Source: Tellurirhabdus bombi (GTDB lineage Bacteria > Bacteroidota > Bacteroidia > Cytophagales > Spirosomataceae). Taken from it: a stretch of 64,000 nt of DNA. The stretch covers positions 918,501 to 982,500 of the forward strand of contig NZ_CP090557.1 in the NCBI RefSeq assembly GCF_021484805.1, in the 5' to 3' direction. The notes beneath the pieces are model-generated. The model ran no database searches, was not told the origin of the DNA, and was given only the letters and a program-made list of their open reading frames with translations. Shown here in pieces: positions 9,205 to 17,739 of this stretch. The translations under genes and the position numbers were made by a program. How positions within the stretch are numbered: the stretch's first letter is position 1; the number at the start of each line of letters is the position of its first letter.

Positions 9205-9561
9205 TAATAAAGAACTGTCTCTTTCCGAATTGGTTTGCCAGACAGGCAAGACGAATCCGATAGAGCTGGTAATTTATGTAAACGGGATTAATGAAAAGAA
9301 ATTGCGGGAAGAAGCTCACCGCATAGGCAAGCCATTAACATCGGGACCTTTCGGCCCTGGGACAAAAAGGTGTGATGTGGTAGAAAGATAATATGTAGTT
9401 TGGCTTACCCATCTTCGTTTTAAAAAGCAGACAATGTTAGATAAATTGTCGATGTTCTGCAATGAGTATAACGGTTTTTTTTACGAATGGTTCATAGACT
9501 GGATAAAACATTTATACCTTTGCTTTAACAACTATTTACTTGTCTCAACAATCTTTGTTTT
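9205..9561. other. Divergent intergenic region between GNAT gene and aat
   Basis: About 357 nt without a convincing gene. On the minus strand it forms a long leader for the GNAT gene and includes a small hairpin with a GNRA loop (GGGCC-GAAA-GGTCC, about 9347-9360). On the plus strand it carries the aat -7 box. The short open frames here have no recognisable features. Confidence 0.4.
9515..9522 (+). promoter_or_regulatory. -7 box upstream of aat
   Basis: TACCTTTG matches the Bacteroidota sigma-factor -7 consensus TAnnTTTG and lies 39 nt before the aat ATG. No clear TTG is found at the -33 position. Confidence 0.4.
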
Positions 9562-10188
9562 ATGCAACGTCTGTCCGCCGACGATCTGATCTATGGTTAT
9601 ATCAACGGCATCTTCCCGATGGCCGATGCTGACAACTCGCTTTATTGGTATTCCCCGGAGCCCCGCGCCATCATTCCCTTAGACACGTACAAGCCCGCCA
9701 AATCGCTCCGACCCGTTCTTAACAAAAACACCTTTGAAGTCCGTATAGATACTGATTTTGAGCAGGTAATGCGCTATTGTGCCTCACCGCGTTATGACGG
9801 CGACAGCACCTGGATTTCAGATGAAATTGTGGAAGCCTACGTCGAATTACACCAGTTGGGGTTGGCTCATAGCGTAGAAGCGTATATAGATAACCGTTTA
9901 GTTGGTGGACTCTATGGCGTATCCCTTGGTGCGGCTTTTTTCGGCGAATCGATGTTCTACCACGTACCGGATGCGTCGAAGGTAGCTTTTCACTATTTAA
10001 TTCAGATACTGCGTAACCAAGGGTTCGAACTGCTTGATACGCAATTTATTAACGACAACGTTCGCCGCTTCGGAGCCGTTGAAATTCCCCGGGCGGAATA
10101 CATGAAAATGTTGAAGCAGGTTATTCAAAAAAAGGCACGCTTTAAAAACGATATTCCAACGCACCTACTTCGGAATAATCCAGCTTAA
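9562..10188 (+). CDS. aat: Leucyl/phenylalanyl-tRNA-protein transferase
   Basis: N-end-rule enzyme that adds Leu or Phe to proteins starting with Arg or Lys, marking them for ClpAP. Diagnostic stretches are IYGYINGIFPMAD near the N-terminus, WYSPEPRAIIPLD, LVGGLYGVSLGAAFFGESMFY, and LLDTQFINDNVRRFGAVEIPR. The 208-residue length is normal for the family. It is convergent with the mobA-like gene, with only 6 nt between their stops. Confidence 0.95.
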   Translation: MQRLSADDLIYGYINGIFPMADADNSLYWYSPEPRAIIPLDTYKPAKSLRPVLNKNTFEVRIDTDFEQVMRYCASPRYDGDSTWISDEIVEAYVELHQLGLAHSVEAYIDNRLVGGLYGVSLGAAFFGESMFYHVPDASKVAFHYLIQILRNQGFELLDTQFINDNVRRFGAVEIPRAEYMKMLKQVIQKKARFKNDIPTHLLRNNPA

Positions 10189-10194
10189 GCTTTT

Positions 10195-11325
10195 TCACTT
10201 TGGCTGATTTTCCAGGGCTGCTTTTGCCACCGGATCATTCACATTCATAAACTCCCGCGTATCCGGCGATTCGAGCAATTCAATTTCTGAGTTGATCAGC
10301 ACTTTTCGCGGGCAGGAATAGCCCATCGCCAAAAATTGAAGCATGGTCGGGTAAGCACGAGGCTCCCAAATACTCACCAAAGGCTCCGGAAAACGGTGGT
10401 CACCATCGTAGAAAGCCGTGGCTGTTTTGGATGGATTACGCCCTTCTACCAGCGTTTTTAGCGATTTTTCGGTCAATAGCGGCAAATCGCAGGCCACCAC
10501 CAGCCAAGCCGCATCGGGCTGCTGCCGAAACGCCGACAAAATGCCCCCCAACGGCCCCAATCCCAGAAACGAATCTTCCACAAGCTGGAACGAGCTTCCC
10601 CCCAATTCGAGCGCCTGGGCGGCATTTACCGATAAATAAATTTCTTCACAAAAAGGGGTCAACAGCTCATAAACGTGCTCCCGCTGCGGCTTGCCATGGT
10701 AGTCCAACTGGCTTTTGTCTCTGCCCATGCGGGTACTTTTACCACCGGTCAGCACGAGTCCATACAGCGGTGGAATTTGCGCCTGCCCGTATTGCCGGAC
10801 CCAGTCGATTATTTTTTCGGTGTCTTCATACTGCAATACAGGCACGCTGGCCAAGATCTGATTTTGCAGATAATCGGGTATGGCGTCCGTATCTTTCAGA
10901 ATCACCAGGCCAATGTTCGTCAGGCGATCCAGTTTTTTCTCCAGTGATTTTGCCGGATCGACAACTACAATCTGAGTTTTTGCCCCAAAATGATTGCCGT
11001 TTACTAAAATCAGGTCATAATCATTAAAAAAACGCTTTTGCTGGAAGTCATTCAGCGGCAAAACCGAATCGAAACGTTGGAACGAGATTTTGTCCGTAAA
11101 CACTAAAGTCGCTCCGGCAGCCAGCGCGGGGACGTGCTCGGGTGTTTCCTCGCCTTTGTGGTCGGCATCGACGTACGCAATTCGGTAGCTGTCGTGCAGG
11201 GCAGCCGTCAGCGAATAAGCCAGCTTTTTGATGTTTCCGCAGGGAGTTCCCAGAATAGCCAGCTCCGTGCGCCCAAAGGTTCCGAGCTGGGGACGGGTCA
11301 TTTTTGCGTGTTTTTCGTGTTTCAT
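10195..11325 (-). CDS. mobA: Molybdenum cofactor guanylyltransferase (MobA) with an N-terminal MobB-like domain
   Basis: Of 376 residues, the C-terminal half is a MobA nucleotidyltransferase: LVLTGGKSTRMGRDKSQLDYHG binds GTP, and GLGPLGGILSAF and VVACDLPLLTEK are family motifs. MobA attaches GMP to molybdopterin. The N-terminal half resembles a MobB/P-loop adaptor in layout, but the Walker A region reads LGTPCGNIKKLAYSL and lacks the GKS/GKT signature. I chose the ATG at 11325 because it overlaps the moaC stop as ATGA; upstream codons would extend it into moaC. Confidence 0.85.
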   Translation of the reverse strand: MKHEKHAKMTRPQLGTFGRTELAILGTPCGNIKKLAYSLTAALHDSYRIAYVDADHKGEETPEHVPALAAGATLVFTDKISFQRFDSVLPLNDFQQKRFFNDYDLILVNGNHFGAKTQIVVVDPAKSLEKKLDRLTNIGLVILKDTDAIPDYLQNQILASVPVLQYEDTEKIIDWVRQYGQAQIPPLYGLVLTGGKSTRMGRDKSQLDYHGKPQREHVYELLTPFCEEIYLSVNAAQALELGGSSFQLVEDSFLGLGPLGGILSAFRQQPDAAWLVVACDLPLLTEKSLKTLVEGRNPSKTATAFYDGDHRFPEPLVSIWEPRAYPTMLQFLAMGYSCPRKVLINSEIELLESPDTREFMNVNDPVAKAALENQPK

Positions 11326-11792
11326 CGCTGAAAATCCTGTTTTCCGCCTGTTTTTTCCAACAACCGTGTTTCCTTGATAATCAGATCGTGCGAAAAGGCT
11401 TTGCACATGTCGTAAACCGTCAGGGCAGCTACCGAAGCGCCAACCAGCGCTTCCATTTCGACGCCCGTTTTAGCTTCCAGACTAGTCGTGCATTCGATAA
11501 TCACCTCATTTCCTTCCGTTTTAACCGAAAACTTGCAGCTGTCCAAACCCAACGGGTGACAAAGCGGAATTAAGTCAGACGTGCGCTTGGCCGCCATAGT
11601 CCCGGCAATGATGGCTGTTTGGAAAACCGGGCCTTTCTTGGTCTGGATGTCGCCGCCGGTAAGCTGCTGCATGATTTCGTCAGTCAAAACAACAATACTT
11701 TGGGCGCGGGCGGTCCGGCGCGTAATGGCTTTTTTGCCGACATCCACCATCGCGGGATTTCCCTGGGCGTCGAGGTGCGAAAAATCACTCAT
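11322..11792 (-). CDS. moaC: Cyclic pyranopterin monophosphate synthase
   Basis: Second step of molybdenum cofactor synthesis, acting with MoaA to form cyclic pyranopterin monophosphate. The signature MVDVGKKAITRRTARA, the active-site LIPLCHPLGLDSCKF and the TGVEMEALVGASVAALTVYDMCKA segment are clear. The length of 156 residues is typical. It overlaps the mobA-like gene by 4 nt, which ties the two functions into one transcript. No moaA, moaE or moeA is seen in the window. Confidence 0.96.
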   Translation of the reverse strand: MSDFSHLDAQGNPAMVDVGKKAITRRTARAQSIVVLTDEIMQQLTGGDIQTKKGPVFQTAIIAGTMAAKRTSDLIPLCHPLGLDSCKFSVKTEGNEVIIECTTSLEAKTGVEMEALVGASVAALTVYDMCKAFSHDLIIKETRLLEKTGGKQDFQR

Positions 11793-11807
11793 AAGTTTTA
11801 AAGAGCG

Positions 11808-11937
11808 AAAGATGTAAAGAGTGAAAGAGCGAAGTAATAAAGAGCGAAAGAATGAATGAGTGAAAGAGTGATCCGAAGCAGCACCGCTCTTTCGACCTCT
11901 ATCTCTTTCACTCTTTGAAACATTTCACTCTTTATTT
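11808..11937. repeat. GARYGAAA-type purine/pyrimidine repeat
   Basis: The moaC-SDR intergenic region consists of many near-copies of GAGCGAAA and GAGTGAAA (for example AAAGAGTGAAAGAGCGAA), then a pyrimidine arm with CTCTTTCACTCTTT. The two arms form a long imperfect inverted repeat. Related stretches occur at 17740-17850 and 45620-45655. Confidence 0.6.
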
Positions 11938-12738
11938 CAGTCCGTAATGGTTGGCTAGTATTTTCTCGTACGAGCGGTCGGGCATCAATCGCTTGAGCCA
12001 GATGGACAAACGCTGTAGAGGCTCGGCCACCACGTAATGCATTTTAGGCGAATCGCTGGCCATGATCTGCTCGATTTTCCGGGAAATTTCCAGCGGATCC
12101 AGCGATTTGCCTACGTCTTCGTTCACCTTTTGATTCATTTCACTAATAATGGCGTGATAAGGCGAGGTATCTGAGCTCAGGTTCGTTAACCGGTTCTGGC
12201 TGATGTTCGTTCGGACGTCTCCGGGCAGCAAACTACAAACCTTCACGCCAAATGGACGCATTTCCAGGCTCAAGGCCTCAGTCATCATTTCCACGGCTGC
12301 CTTGCTCGCGCTGTACATCCCCCGAAACGGTAAACCCATTGTTCCGGCAATGGAACTGATGTTGATAATATGTCCGCTTTTCTGCACCCGCATGGTAGGT
12401 AGCACCGCCTGCGTCACCTGCAAGACGCCGTACACGTTGGTCGAAAAAAGCTGTTGTACCATTTCCAGCGATACTTCTTCCAGCGCCGCCATGATGCCCA
12501 GACCCGCGTTGTTGATCAGGACATCGATGCGGTTGCCTTCTTTTTGCAACACCTCATCAACCGCCCGCCGGATAGAAACGGGATCGGTAACGTCCATTTG
12601 CAGGGCCGAAAACGAAATCGCTTCAGTCGGCAACTTCCGGAATGTGCCGTAAACCCGGTGACCCCGGCTGGCCAGATACTCCGCCGTTGAGCGGCCAATG
12701 CCGGAAGAAGCACCCGTAATTAGTATAACTTTTGACAT
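11932..12738 (-). CDS. Short-chain dehydrogenase/reductase (SDR)
   Basis: Classical SDR of 268 residues: TGASSGIGRSTAEYL is the NAD(P)-binding turn, INNAG the structural motif, and NISSIAGTMG plus YSASKAAVEM carry the catalytic Ser, Tyr and Lys. An Arg-rich patch after strand 2 (RKLPTEA) suggests NADPH preference, which is weak evidence. The substrate cannot be read from the sequence. It stands apart from moaC behind the repeat region. Confidence 0.88.
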   Translation of the reverse strand: MSKVILITGASSGIGRSTAEYLASRGHRVYGTFRKLPTEAISFSALQMDVTDPVSIRRAVDEVLQKEGNRIDVLINNAGLGIMAALEEVSLEMVQQLFSTNVYGVLQVTQAVLPTMRVQKSGHIINISSIAGTMGLPFRGMYSASKAAVEMMTEALSLEMRPFGVKVCSLLPGDVRTNISQNRLTNLSSDTSPYHAIISEMNQKVNEDVGKSLDPLEISRKIEQIMASDSPKMHYVVAEPLQRLSIWLKRLMPDRSYEKILANHYGLK

Positions 12739-12794
12739 GCGTTCGCGAATAGAATAACGAAGATAAGCAACTCTGTCAGCAATAGATACCTTAA

Positions 12795-13367
12795 TTACGC
12801 TCTGTATTTTTTCAGTAACTCATAAACCCGGTGCACGGGCAATCCCATGATGGTGTAAAACGAGCCTTCGATCCGCTCGATGCCCGTCATGCCAATCCAC
12901 TCCTGGGTTCCATAGGCACCTGCTTTGTCGAGAGGTTGGTATTTCTGTACGTAAAACTGGATTTCCTCGTCTTCCAACGGTCTGAAAAATACGGTAGCAA
13001 TGTCCGTCAGCGCCACGGTTTCTTCCTGCGACAAGAGGCAAATACCGGTCATAACCTGGTGCGTTCGGCCCGATAAACGCTTGAGCATCAGCGCTGCCTC
13101 GGCGGCATCTTTCGGCTTATTCAATACATCGTTATCGACCACCACAATGGTATCGGCGCACAAAACCAGTTGATTACCAAGATCGGCCCGAAACTGTTCG
13201 GCTTTCTGCGTGGCCAAATAAGCGGGTATTTCGGTGACGGGCATATCGGCGGGAAAAGTCTCATCGGTTGGACGGACTTCAACCCGGAAATCAAAATCAG
13301 CATCGCGCAACAGTTGCTGACGCCGCGGCGAACCGGATGCCAGTACGAAAGGACGGGATAATTGCAT
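12795..13367 (-). CDS. maf: Maf family nucleotide pyrophosphatase
   Basis: Septum-inhibitor-like Maf protein, which hydrolyses non-canonical or dTTP/UTP-type nucleotides to monophosphates. FVLASGSPRRQQLLRDA is the nucleotide-binding N-terminus, VLCADTIVVVDN holds the catalytic Asp, and GKAGAYGTQE-like residues (DKAGAYGTQEWIG) and FYTIMGLPVHRVYELL complete the family pattern. The length of 190 residues is normal. The gene is divergent from the GNAT gene at 13447. Confidence 0.93.
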   Translation of the reverse strand: MQLSRPFVLASGSPRRQQLLRDADFDFRVEVRPTDETFPADMPVTEIPAYLATQKAEQFRADLGNQLVLCADTIVVVDNDVLNKPKDAAEAALMLKRLSGRTHQVMTGICLLSQEETVALTDIATVFFRPLEDEEIQFYVQKYQPLDKAGAYGTQEWIGMTGIERIEGSFYTIMGLPVHRVYELLKKYRA

Positions 13368-13446
13368 AGTTATTTGGCCAGATTTTTTGTATACTTATGG
13401 TTACCAAGAAGCAAAAATTTAACAAAACTACGACAAAGCAGCCTTT

Positions 13447-13992
13447 ATGACCACTTTTGCGCCGATCATCCGCCGGGCCACCCCTGACGACGCTTCCAGC
13501 ATCTGCGCGCTTGCTATCCAGACCATGTGGGAAGCCTTTGGTCCACCTCACAACCGGGCCGAAGACGTAGAGGCTTACGTGCAGGAAACGTTTACGGTAG
13601 ATAAAACCCGCGAAGAACTCACGGACCCGAAAGCAACCTTTCTGCTGGTGCCAGGGTCGGATGGAAAGGCAATTGGTTACGCAAAAATACGCCGCCAGCG
13701 ACCTCCTCGCCAGTTACGCGGACAACATGCTATTGAAATTCAGCGTTTATATGTAGCAAACGACCAGATCGGCTCGGGACTGGGCCGAAAACTGCTGGAA
13801 GCGTGTCAGGATATTGCGCAAGAAGAAGGCTATACCGCGGTCTGGCTGGGCGTCTGGGAGCACAATCAGCGTGCGATCCGGTTTTATGAGCGAATGGGTT
13901 TTCAATGTATCGGGTGGCATTATTTTCAATTTGGACAAGATCGTCAGCGGGATTATTGGATGAGCAAAACTTTACGGCAGCAGGGTGAGTAA
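13447..13992 (+). CDS. GNAT family N-acetyltransferase
   Basis: A 181-residue single-domain acetyltransferase. IEIQRLYVANDQIGSGLGRKLLE is motif A with the acyl-CoA loop (Q-x-x-G-x-G), and GVWEHNQRAIRFYERMGF is motif B. The spacing resembles PaiA/spermidine-type acetyltransferases, but the substrate is not determinable. Its stop overlaps the next gene by 8 nt, so translation may be coupled to the outer-membrane protein. Confidence 0.87.
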   Translation: MTTFAPIIRRATPDDASSICALAIQTMWEAFGPPHNRAEDVEAYVQETFTVDKTREELTDPKATFLLVPGSDGKAIGYAKIRRQRPPRQLRGQHAIEIQRLYVANDQIGSGLGRKLLEACQDIAQEEGYTAVWLGVWEHNQRAIRFYERMGFQCIGWHYFQFGQDRQRDYWMSKTLRQQGE

Positions 13993-15940
13993 ATTGCGAA
14001 TAGGCGTGGCAGTTATTTTTCAGAACCGGTTGGTCTTGCCGGTGATCGGAATAATGCTGCTATATACCCTGCTGGCGACCTCTGTTTTAGCTCAAAATAA
14101 ACCTCAACCTAAGCCTAAACCAAAACCCGTTCGCGCCGACTCCACCTCCGACGCCATTGCCGACAGCATTCTGATTGATCGCGACAGCGTTTTTTATTCC
14201 CAGCTTAAGACCCGGATGCACAAGCGTCGGCTTACCAAGCAATTGTACCGCTTGCTGTTCCGTGATGTGTATAACAGCCGCGTCCAAAGTGGCGAGGTGA
14301 GCGAACTGGAATCCAATCCTTTTCAGAAATACGAAGGCAAAGTCATTGGCGATATTTACATCCGGCGACTCGAAGTATTTGGGCAGTCGGTTTATGATAC
14401 GACCCGGAAAGCAGCCAACTGGGTAGCCAAAACCGGTAACCGCCTGCACCGTGACACCCGCGAAGGGACCATTCGCCGGTCGTTTTTATTGTTCGAGAAA
14501 GGCCAGCGCGTGGATGCCAACCAATTGCGCGACAACGAACGTCTATTACGGAATACCAACATTTTCCACGATGCCCGTATCATTGTTGTGCCCCGCAAGG
14601 AAAGCGACGAATTCGTTGATATATACGTTATTACGCAGGATGTCTGGTCGCTGGAGCCTGCTGGTAGTTTTGGCGGTTTCAACCGATTTGCCCTCGGCAT
14701 GAATCAGCGGAATTTCCGGGGATTTGGCCATACGCTCTTTAACTATGTTTCCTACCGCCGGAACGATACCATCCAGAAAGCCGCTTACCGGGGCCGGTAT
14801 CTCATCCCGTATATCGGCAAAACCTTTTTAACCGGACAGGCTGACGTGATTTATGAGCGGGATTTGCGGCAATTCGGCGCTCGAATCTTCCGGCCATTTC
14901 TTACCCCCGATACGCGCGTGGCGGGTTCCCTCGAAATCAGCCATACCCAGCTACCCCGAAACCGCATTTACCTGCCTAACGACAGCATCCAGCTTTTTCC
15001 GCTGGCCTATAATTTCAGTGATATGTGGATTGGGTATGCCTTCCGGCCTATCCTGGGCTTTATGGACCCCGAAGACCGTACACGCGTCATTGTCGCTGGC
15101 CGAATCACGAATTACGATTTCGTTCGCCGTCCCGAAGTCATTAATCCCGACACCAACCAGCTTTACCAGAATACCCGGACGTTTTTGCTGAGCATCGGCT
15201 TATCCAAGCGGCGCTACACGCGTGACGTACTGATCTATGGCTTCGGACGCACGGAAGACGTGCCTTACGGGAGTCAATCGTCCATTGTCACGGGTATCGA
15301 TTACGCCGAATTAGGACCCAGGATGTATTTGGGTATTAAATATTCGAAGGCGCAATACATTCGTAAGGTGGGCTACATTTATGGCTTGTTCAACCTGGGT
15401 GGGTATGTCAAAACGGGCCGGGGAATCGAACAGGGGGTCTTGACTTCGGAAGTCAACTATTTCAGTCCGCTCCGGACGGGCACCTGGGGGAACTGGCGGC
15501 ATTTTATTAACCTGCAATACGCCACGGGCTACAATCGCTTCAACAACGAGTTTATTAGCATCAGTGGCCGCGAGCGCTTCGGGCCTAATAACGACGCCTT
15601 GCGGGGTACTCGCTTCTTACTGGGCAATGTCGAAACAATTTTGTTTTCCAAGCTCGATATATTGGGCTTCCGGGTGGCGGTCATTCCGTCGGTCAATTTG
15701 GGCTTGATTAGCTACACGGACCGACAGTCGTTGTGGAAAGGGCCGCTGTATCAAAGCTACGGCATCGGTTTTCGGTTTCGGAACGAAAACCTGACCTTCA
15801 ACAGCTTCCAGATACGACTGGCCTGGTATCCGAATTTGCCCAACAATCCACAAGCGCTCCGCTTTGCCTTCAACGGCATCCCGGCCCTTCGCTTCCGGGA
15901 CTTCGATGTGGCAGCTCCCGAAATAATTCCATATCGCTAA
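13985..15940 (+). CDS. Outer-membrane protein with POTRA-like region and barrel (BamA/TamA-like)
   Basis: A 651-residue exported protein. The start is a GTG that overlaps the GNAT stop; an ATG at 14054 would still keep the hydrophobic signal LLYTLLATSVLA. A Pro/Lys linker (QPKPKPKPVRAD) follows. Residues 110-235 resemble a POTRA segment (IGDIYIRRLEVFG, DNERLLRNTNIFHDARIIV), and the rest is rich in alternating aromatic strands typical of a beta barrel, for example NLTFNSFQIRLAWYP. It probably sits in the outer membrane. It is shorter in periplasmic domains than BamA and is probably a lineage-specific relative. No partner gene points to its cargo. Confidence 0.7.
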   Translation: MSKLRIGVAVIFQNRLVLPVIGIMLLYTLLATSVLAQNKPQPKPKPKPVRADSTSDAIADSILIDRDSVFYSQLKTRMHKRRLTKQLYRLLFRDVYNSRVQSGEVSELESNPFQKYEGKVIGDIYIRRLEVFGQSVYDTTRKAANWVAKTGNRLHRDTREGTIRRSFLLFEKGQRVDANQLRDNERLLRNTNIFHDARIIVVPRKESDEFVDIYVITQDVWSLEPAGSFGGFNRFALGMNQRNFRGFGHTLFNYVSYRRNDTIQKAAYRGRYLIPYIGKTFLTGQADVIYERDLRQFGARIFRPFLTPDTRVAGSLEISHTQLPRNRIYLPNDSIQLFPLAYNFSDMWIGYAFRPILGFMDPEDRTRVIVAGRITNYDFVRRPEVINPDTNQLYQNTRTFLLSIGLSKRRYTRDVLIYGFGRTEDVPYGSQSSIVTGIDYAELGPRMYLGIKYSKAQYIRKVGYIYGLFNLGGYVKTGRGIEQGVLTSEVNYFSPLRTGTWGNWRHFINLQYATGYNRFNNEFISISGRERFGPNNDALRGTRFLLGNVETILFSKLDILGFRVAVIPSVNLGLISYTDRQSLWKGPLYQSYGIGFRFRNENLTFNSFQIRLAWYPNLPNNPQALRFAFNGIPALRFRDFDVAAPEIIPYR

Positions 15941-15957
15941 GAACTTTTTTTGATTAA

Positions 15958-15986
15958 AGTGTTGTTACATTTAATGTAATGACACT
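15958..15986. promoter_or_regulatory. Palindromic operator in the marR promoter
   Basis: Core TTACATT-T-AATGTAA (15965-15979) extended outward by AGTGT and ACACT arms with only two mismatched pairs: 12 of 14 pairs match around a central T. Its position between the -33 and -7 boxes suits steric repression, probably by the MarR protein itself. Confidence 0.6.
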
Positions 15987-15993
15987 ATATTTG
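15962..15993 (+). promoter_or_regulatory. Promoter of the marR gene
   Basis: TTG at 15962-15964, a 21-nt spacer, and TATATTTG at 15986-15993 give a full Bacteroidota-type promoter. A palindrome fills the spacer. Confidence 0.7.
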
Positions 15994-16009
15994 TATCGTT
16001 GAAAAATTA

Positions 16010-16528
16010 ATGGCTAAATTCGTCGAAATACACACAGAAAACCAGGATGCCATTCAAGCCTCAACAGCGATGTCAATAGAAACCGATATTAAGCAAAAAT
16101 CAGTATTCAAGAGCCCATACGAGCGTCTTGCTGTCAATCTGATGTTTACCAACAATTGGCTGTGCGACCAGCAAATGCAGGCGCTCAAACCATTTGGCAT
16201 AACGCTCCAACAGTATAATGTGCTGCGGATTTTACGGGGGCAACATCCTAATCCGGTGAAAGTGGCAGACATTACGGAACGCATGCTCGACAAAATGTCG
16301 AATGCCTCCCGCTTGGTAGACAAGCTGTTAGCCAAAGAGTTTGTCCAGCGCACCGAATGCCCGAATGATCGCCGGGCGGTCGATGTCGTGATTACGGAAA
16401 AAGGACTTGACCTTTTGAAGAAGCTGGAAAAAGTACAAGGTGACTGGCAAAAGAGCCTGCATACTTTAACCGTTGAGGAAGTCAATCTGGTTAGCCAGCT
16501 ACTCGATAAGCTCCGTAGCTCCGAATAG
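16010..16528 (+). CDS. MarR family transcriptional regulator
   Basis: Winged-helix dimeric regulator, DNA-binding core about residues 60-150. LQQYNVLRILRGQHPNPVKVADITERM is the HTH, and LLAKEFVQRTECPNDRRAVDVVITEKG is the wing, with the conserved D-R-R in the beta hairpin. The first ATG gives 172 residues; an ATG at 16070 (MSIETDIKQKSVFK) gives a more typical N-terminus and may be the true start. The yceI-like gene follows 66 nt later, an arrangement I know from other Bacteroidota. The promoter palindrome suggests autoregulation. Confidence 0.9.
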   Translation: MAKFVEIHTENQDAIQASTAMSIETDIKQKSVFKSPYERLAVNLMFTNNWLCDQQMQALKPFGITLQQYNVLRILRGQHPNPVKVADITERMLDKMSNASRLVDKLLAKEFVQRTECPNDRRAVDVVITEKGLDLLKKLEKVQGDWQKSLHTLTVEEVNLVSQLLDKLRSSE

Positions 16529-16594
16529 GTAAAGACTCCGTTTATATTAAGAAATTTCCAAAATAATCTGATTAATTAACTGTACAACCAAGTA

Positions 16595-17230
16595 ATGAAA
16601 GCAACTCAATTATTCGCTGGCCTACTGGCCGTAACTCTGCTGGCTTCAACACCTGTTCTGGCCGCTAATTCTGATAAAAATCCTAAAAAAGCAGTTGCGA
16701 AAGCAAGCACCTACACCATCGATGCCAATGAGAGCACGGTGAACTGGAATGGTAAAAAAGTAACGGGTGAGCACTTTGGCACGATCAAAATCAGCAAAGG
16801 CTCTCTTTTAGTGGATGGCTCTAAACTGACTGGCGGCACGGTTGACATTGACCTGCGCACCATGACCAGCACCGACCTGAAAGACAACAAAGAATACCAC
16901 GACAAACTGATCAATCACCTGAAGTCAGACGATTTCTTCGGCGTGGACAAATACCCAACGGCGACTTTCAAAATCACGAAAGTAACGCCAAAATCAGGAA
17001 ACCAATACGACGTTACGGGTGACTTAAGCATCAAAGGAAAAACCAATCCGGTTACATTCCCGGTTACAGTAAACGTGAAAGGCAACACGCTGGAAGCTGC
17101 TGGAAAAGCAACGGTTGACCGGTCAAAATACGACATCCGTTACGGTTCTAAATCTTTCTTCGACAACCTGGGCGACAAAGCCATCAACGACGAATTTACG
17201 TTGGATCTGAAAGTTGTTGCTAAAAAATAA
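16595..17230 (+). CDS. YceI family periplasmic protein
   Basis: A 211-residue exported protein with signal peptide MKATQLFAGLLAVTLLASTPVLA. The YceI lipocalin-like domain is evident from YTIDANESTVNWNGKKV, HFGTIKISKGSLLVDG, DIDLRTMTSTDLKDN, LKSDDFFGVDKYPTATFKITK and a C-terminal DEFTLDLKVVAK. Members bind isoprenoid-type lipids in an internal cavity; the ligand here is unknown. It probably belongs to the MarR regulon and ends at a strong terminator. Confidence 0.93.
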   Translation: MKATQLFAGLLAVTLLASTPVLAANSDKNPKKAVAKASTYTIDANESTVNWNGKKVTGEHFGTIKISKGSLLVDGSKLTGGTVDIDLRTMTSTDLKDNKEYHDKLINHLKSDDFFGVDKYPTATFKITKVTPKSGNQYDVTGDLSIKGKTNPVTFPVTVNVKGNTLEAAGKATVDRSKYDIRYGSKSFFDNLGDKAINDEFTLDLKVVAKK

Positions 17231-17256
17231 ATAATTGCCACTTCAATCAACGACTG

Positions 17257-17286
17257 CCCCGGCCAATTGGTCGGGGTATTTTTTTA
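17257..17286 (+). terminator. Terminator after the yceI-like gene
   Basis: CCCCGGCCAATTGGTCGGGG folds into a stem and is followed by TATTTTTTTA. The T-tract touches the stop codon of the convergent minus-strand gene. Confidence 0.8.
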
Positions 17287-17727
17287 GGGGTAGGCGGGCA
17301 AATCAGCCATAAAGGTAAATTGGGCAGACTGGGCATCAATGCAGCAGCAGAAATGAGTTAACCCGTTTGTCACGACCAGGTAAGGAGCTTTATGAACCTG
17401 GTTGTACCGCGAAATCTGGTCAAATACCTGCTGCTTGAGCGGAATGTGCGGTGCCTTGCATTCGACCAGCAAAAACGGCTCGCCCGAGCGATTGTACACC
17501 AAAAGATCGGTTCGTTTTTGCATCTGATTCAGCACTAGCCCGCCTTCGGTTCGAATCAACGCTTTGGGATAACGGTACTGGTTAATCAGCAGATGAATCA
17601 CGTGCTGCCGCACCCATTCTTCGGGCGTGATTCGCACGTACTTCTTCCGCAGCACATCGAAGATATAGGCTTTCCCCTCAATCTGCTTAATTTTGTGATC
17701 AAATTCTGGCAGGTTCAACGTCTCCAT
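17284..17727 (-). CDS. Stand-alone HsdR N-terminal-type (PD-(D/E)xK) protein
   Basis: A 147-residue protein matching the type I restriction enzyme R-subunit N-terminal domain (HSDR_N_2) without helicase or partner subunits. The nuclease-fold residues are visible: Asp74 in KRTDLLVY and Glu89-x-Lys91 in FLLVECKAP, plus a Gln-rich helix (LKQQVFDQISRYNQV). No hsdM, hsdS or methylase is near, so this is not a restriction locus. Such single-domain proteins are widespread in Bacteroidota. Its role may be DNA repair or DNA end processing, which is inference. Confidence 0.8.
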   Translation of the reverse strand: METLNLPEFDHKIKQIEGKAYIFDVLRKKYVRITPEEWVRQHVIHLLINQYRYPKALIRTEGGLVLNQMQKRTDLLVYNRSGEPFLLVECKAPHIPLKQQVFDQISRYNQVHKAPYLVVTNGLTHFCCCIDAQSAQFTFMADLPAYP

Positions 17728-17739
17728 CTGTCAAAAATA

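Noticed and set aside
9182-9391. Plus-strand frame of 69 codons in the aat upstream region
   Set aside because: Overlaps the GNAT start on the other strand, no family features, no promoter box at the right place.
17284-17727. Part of a type I restriction-modification system
   Set aside because: No hsdM, hsdS or helicase domain nearby; the 147-residue protein is complete with its own start and stop.
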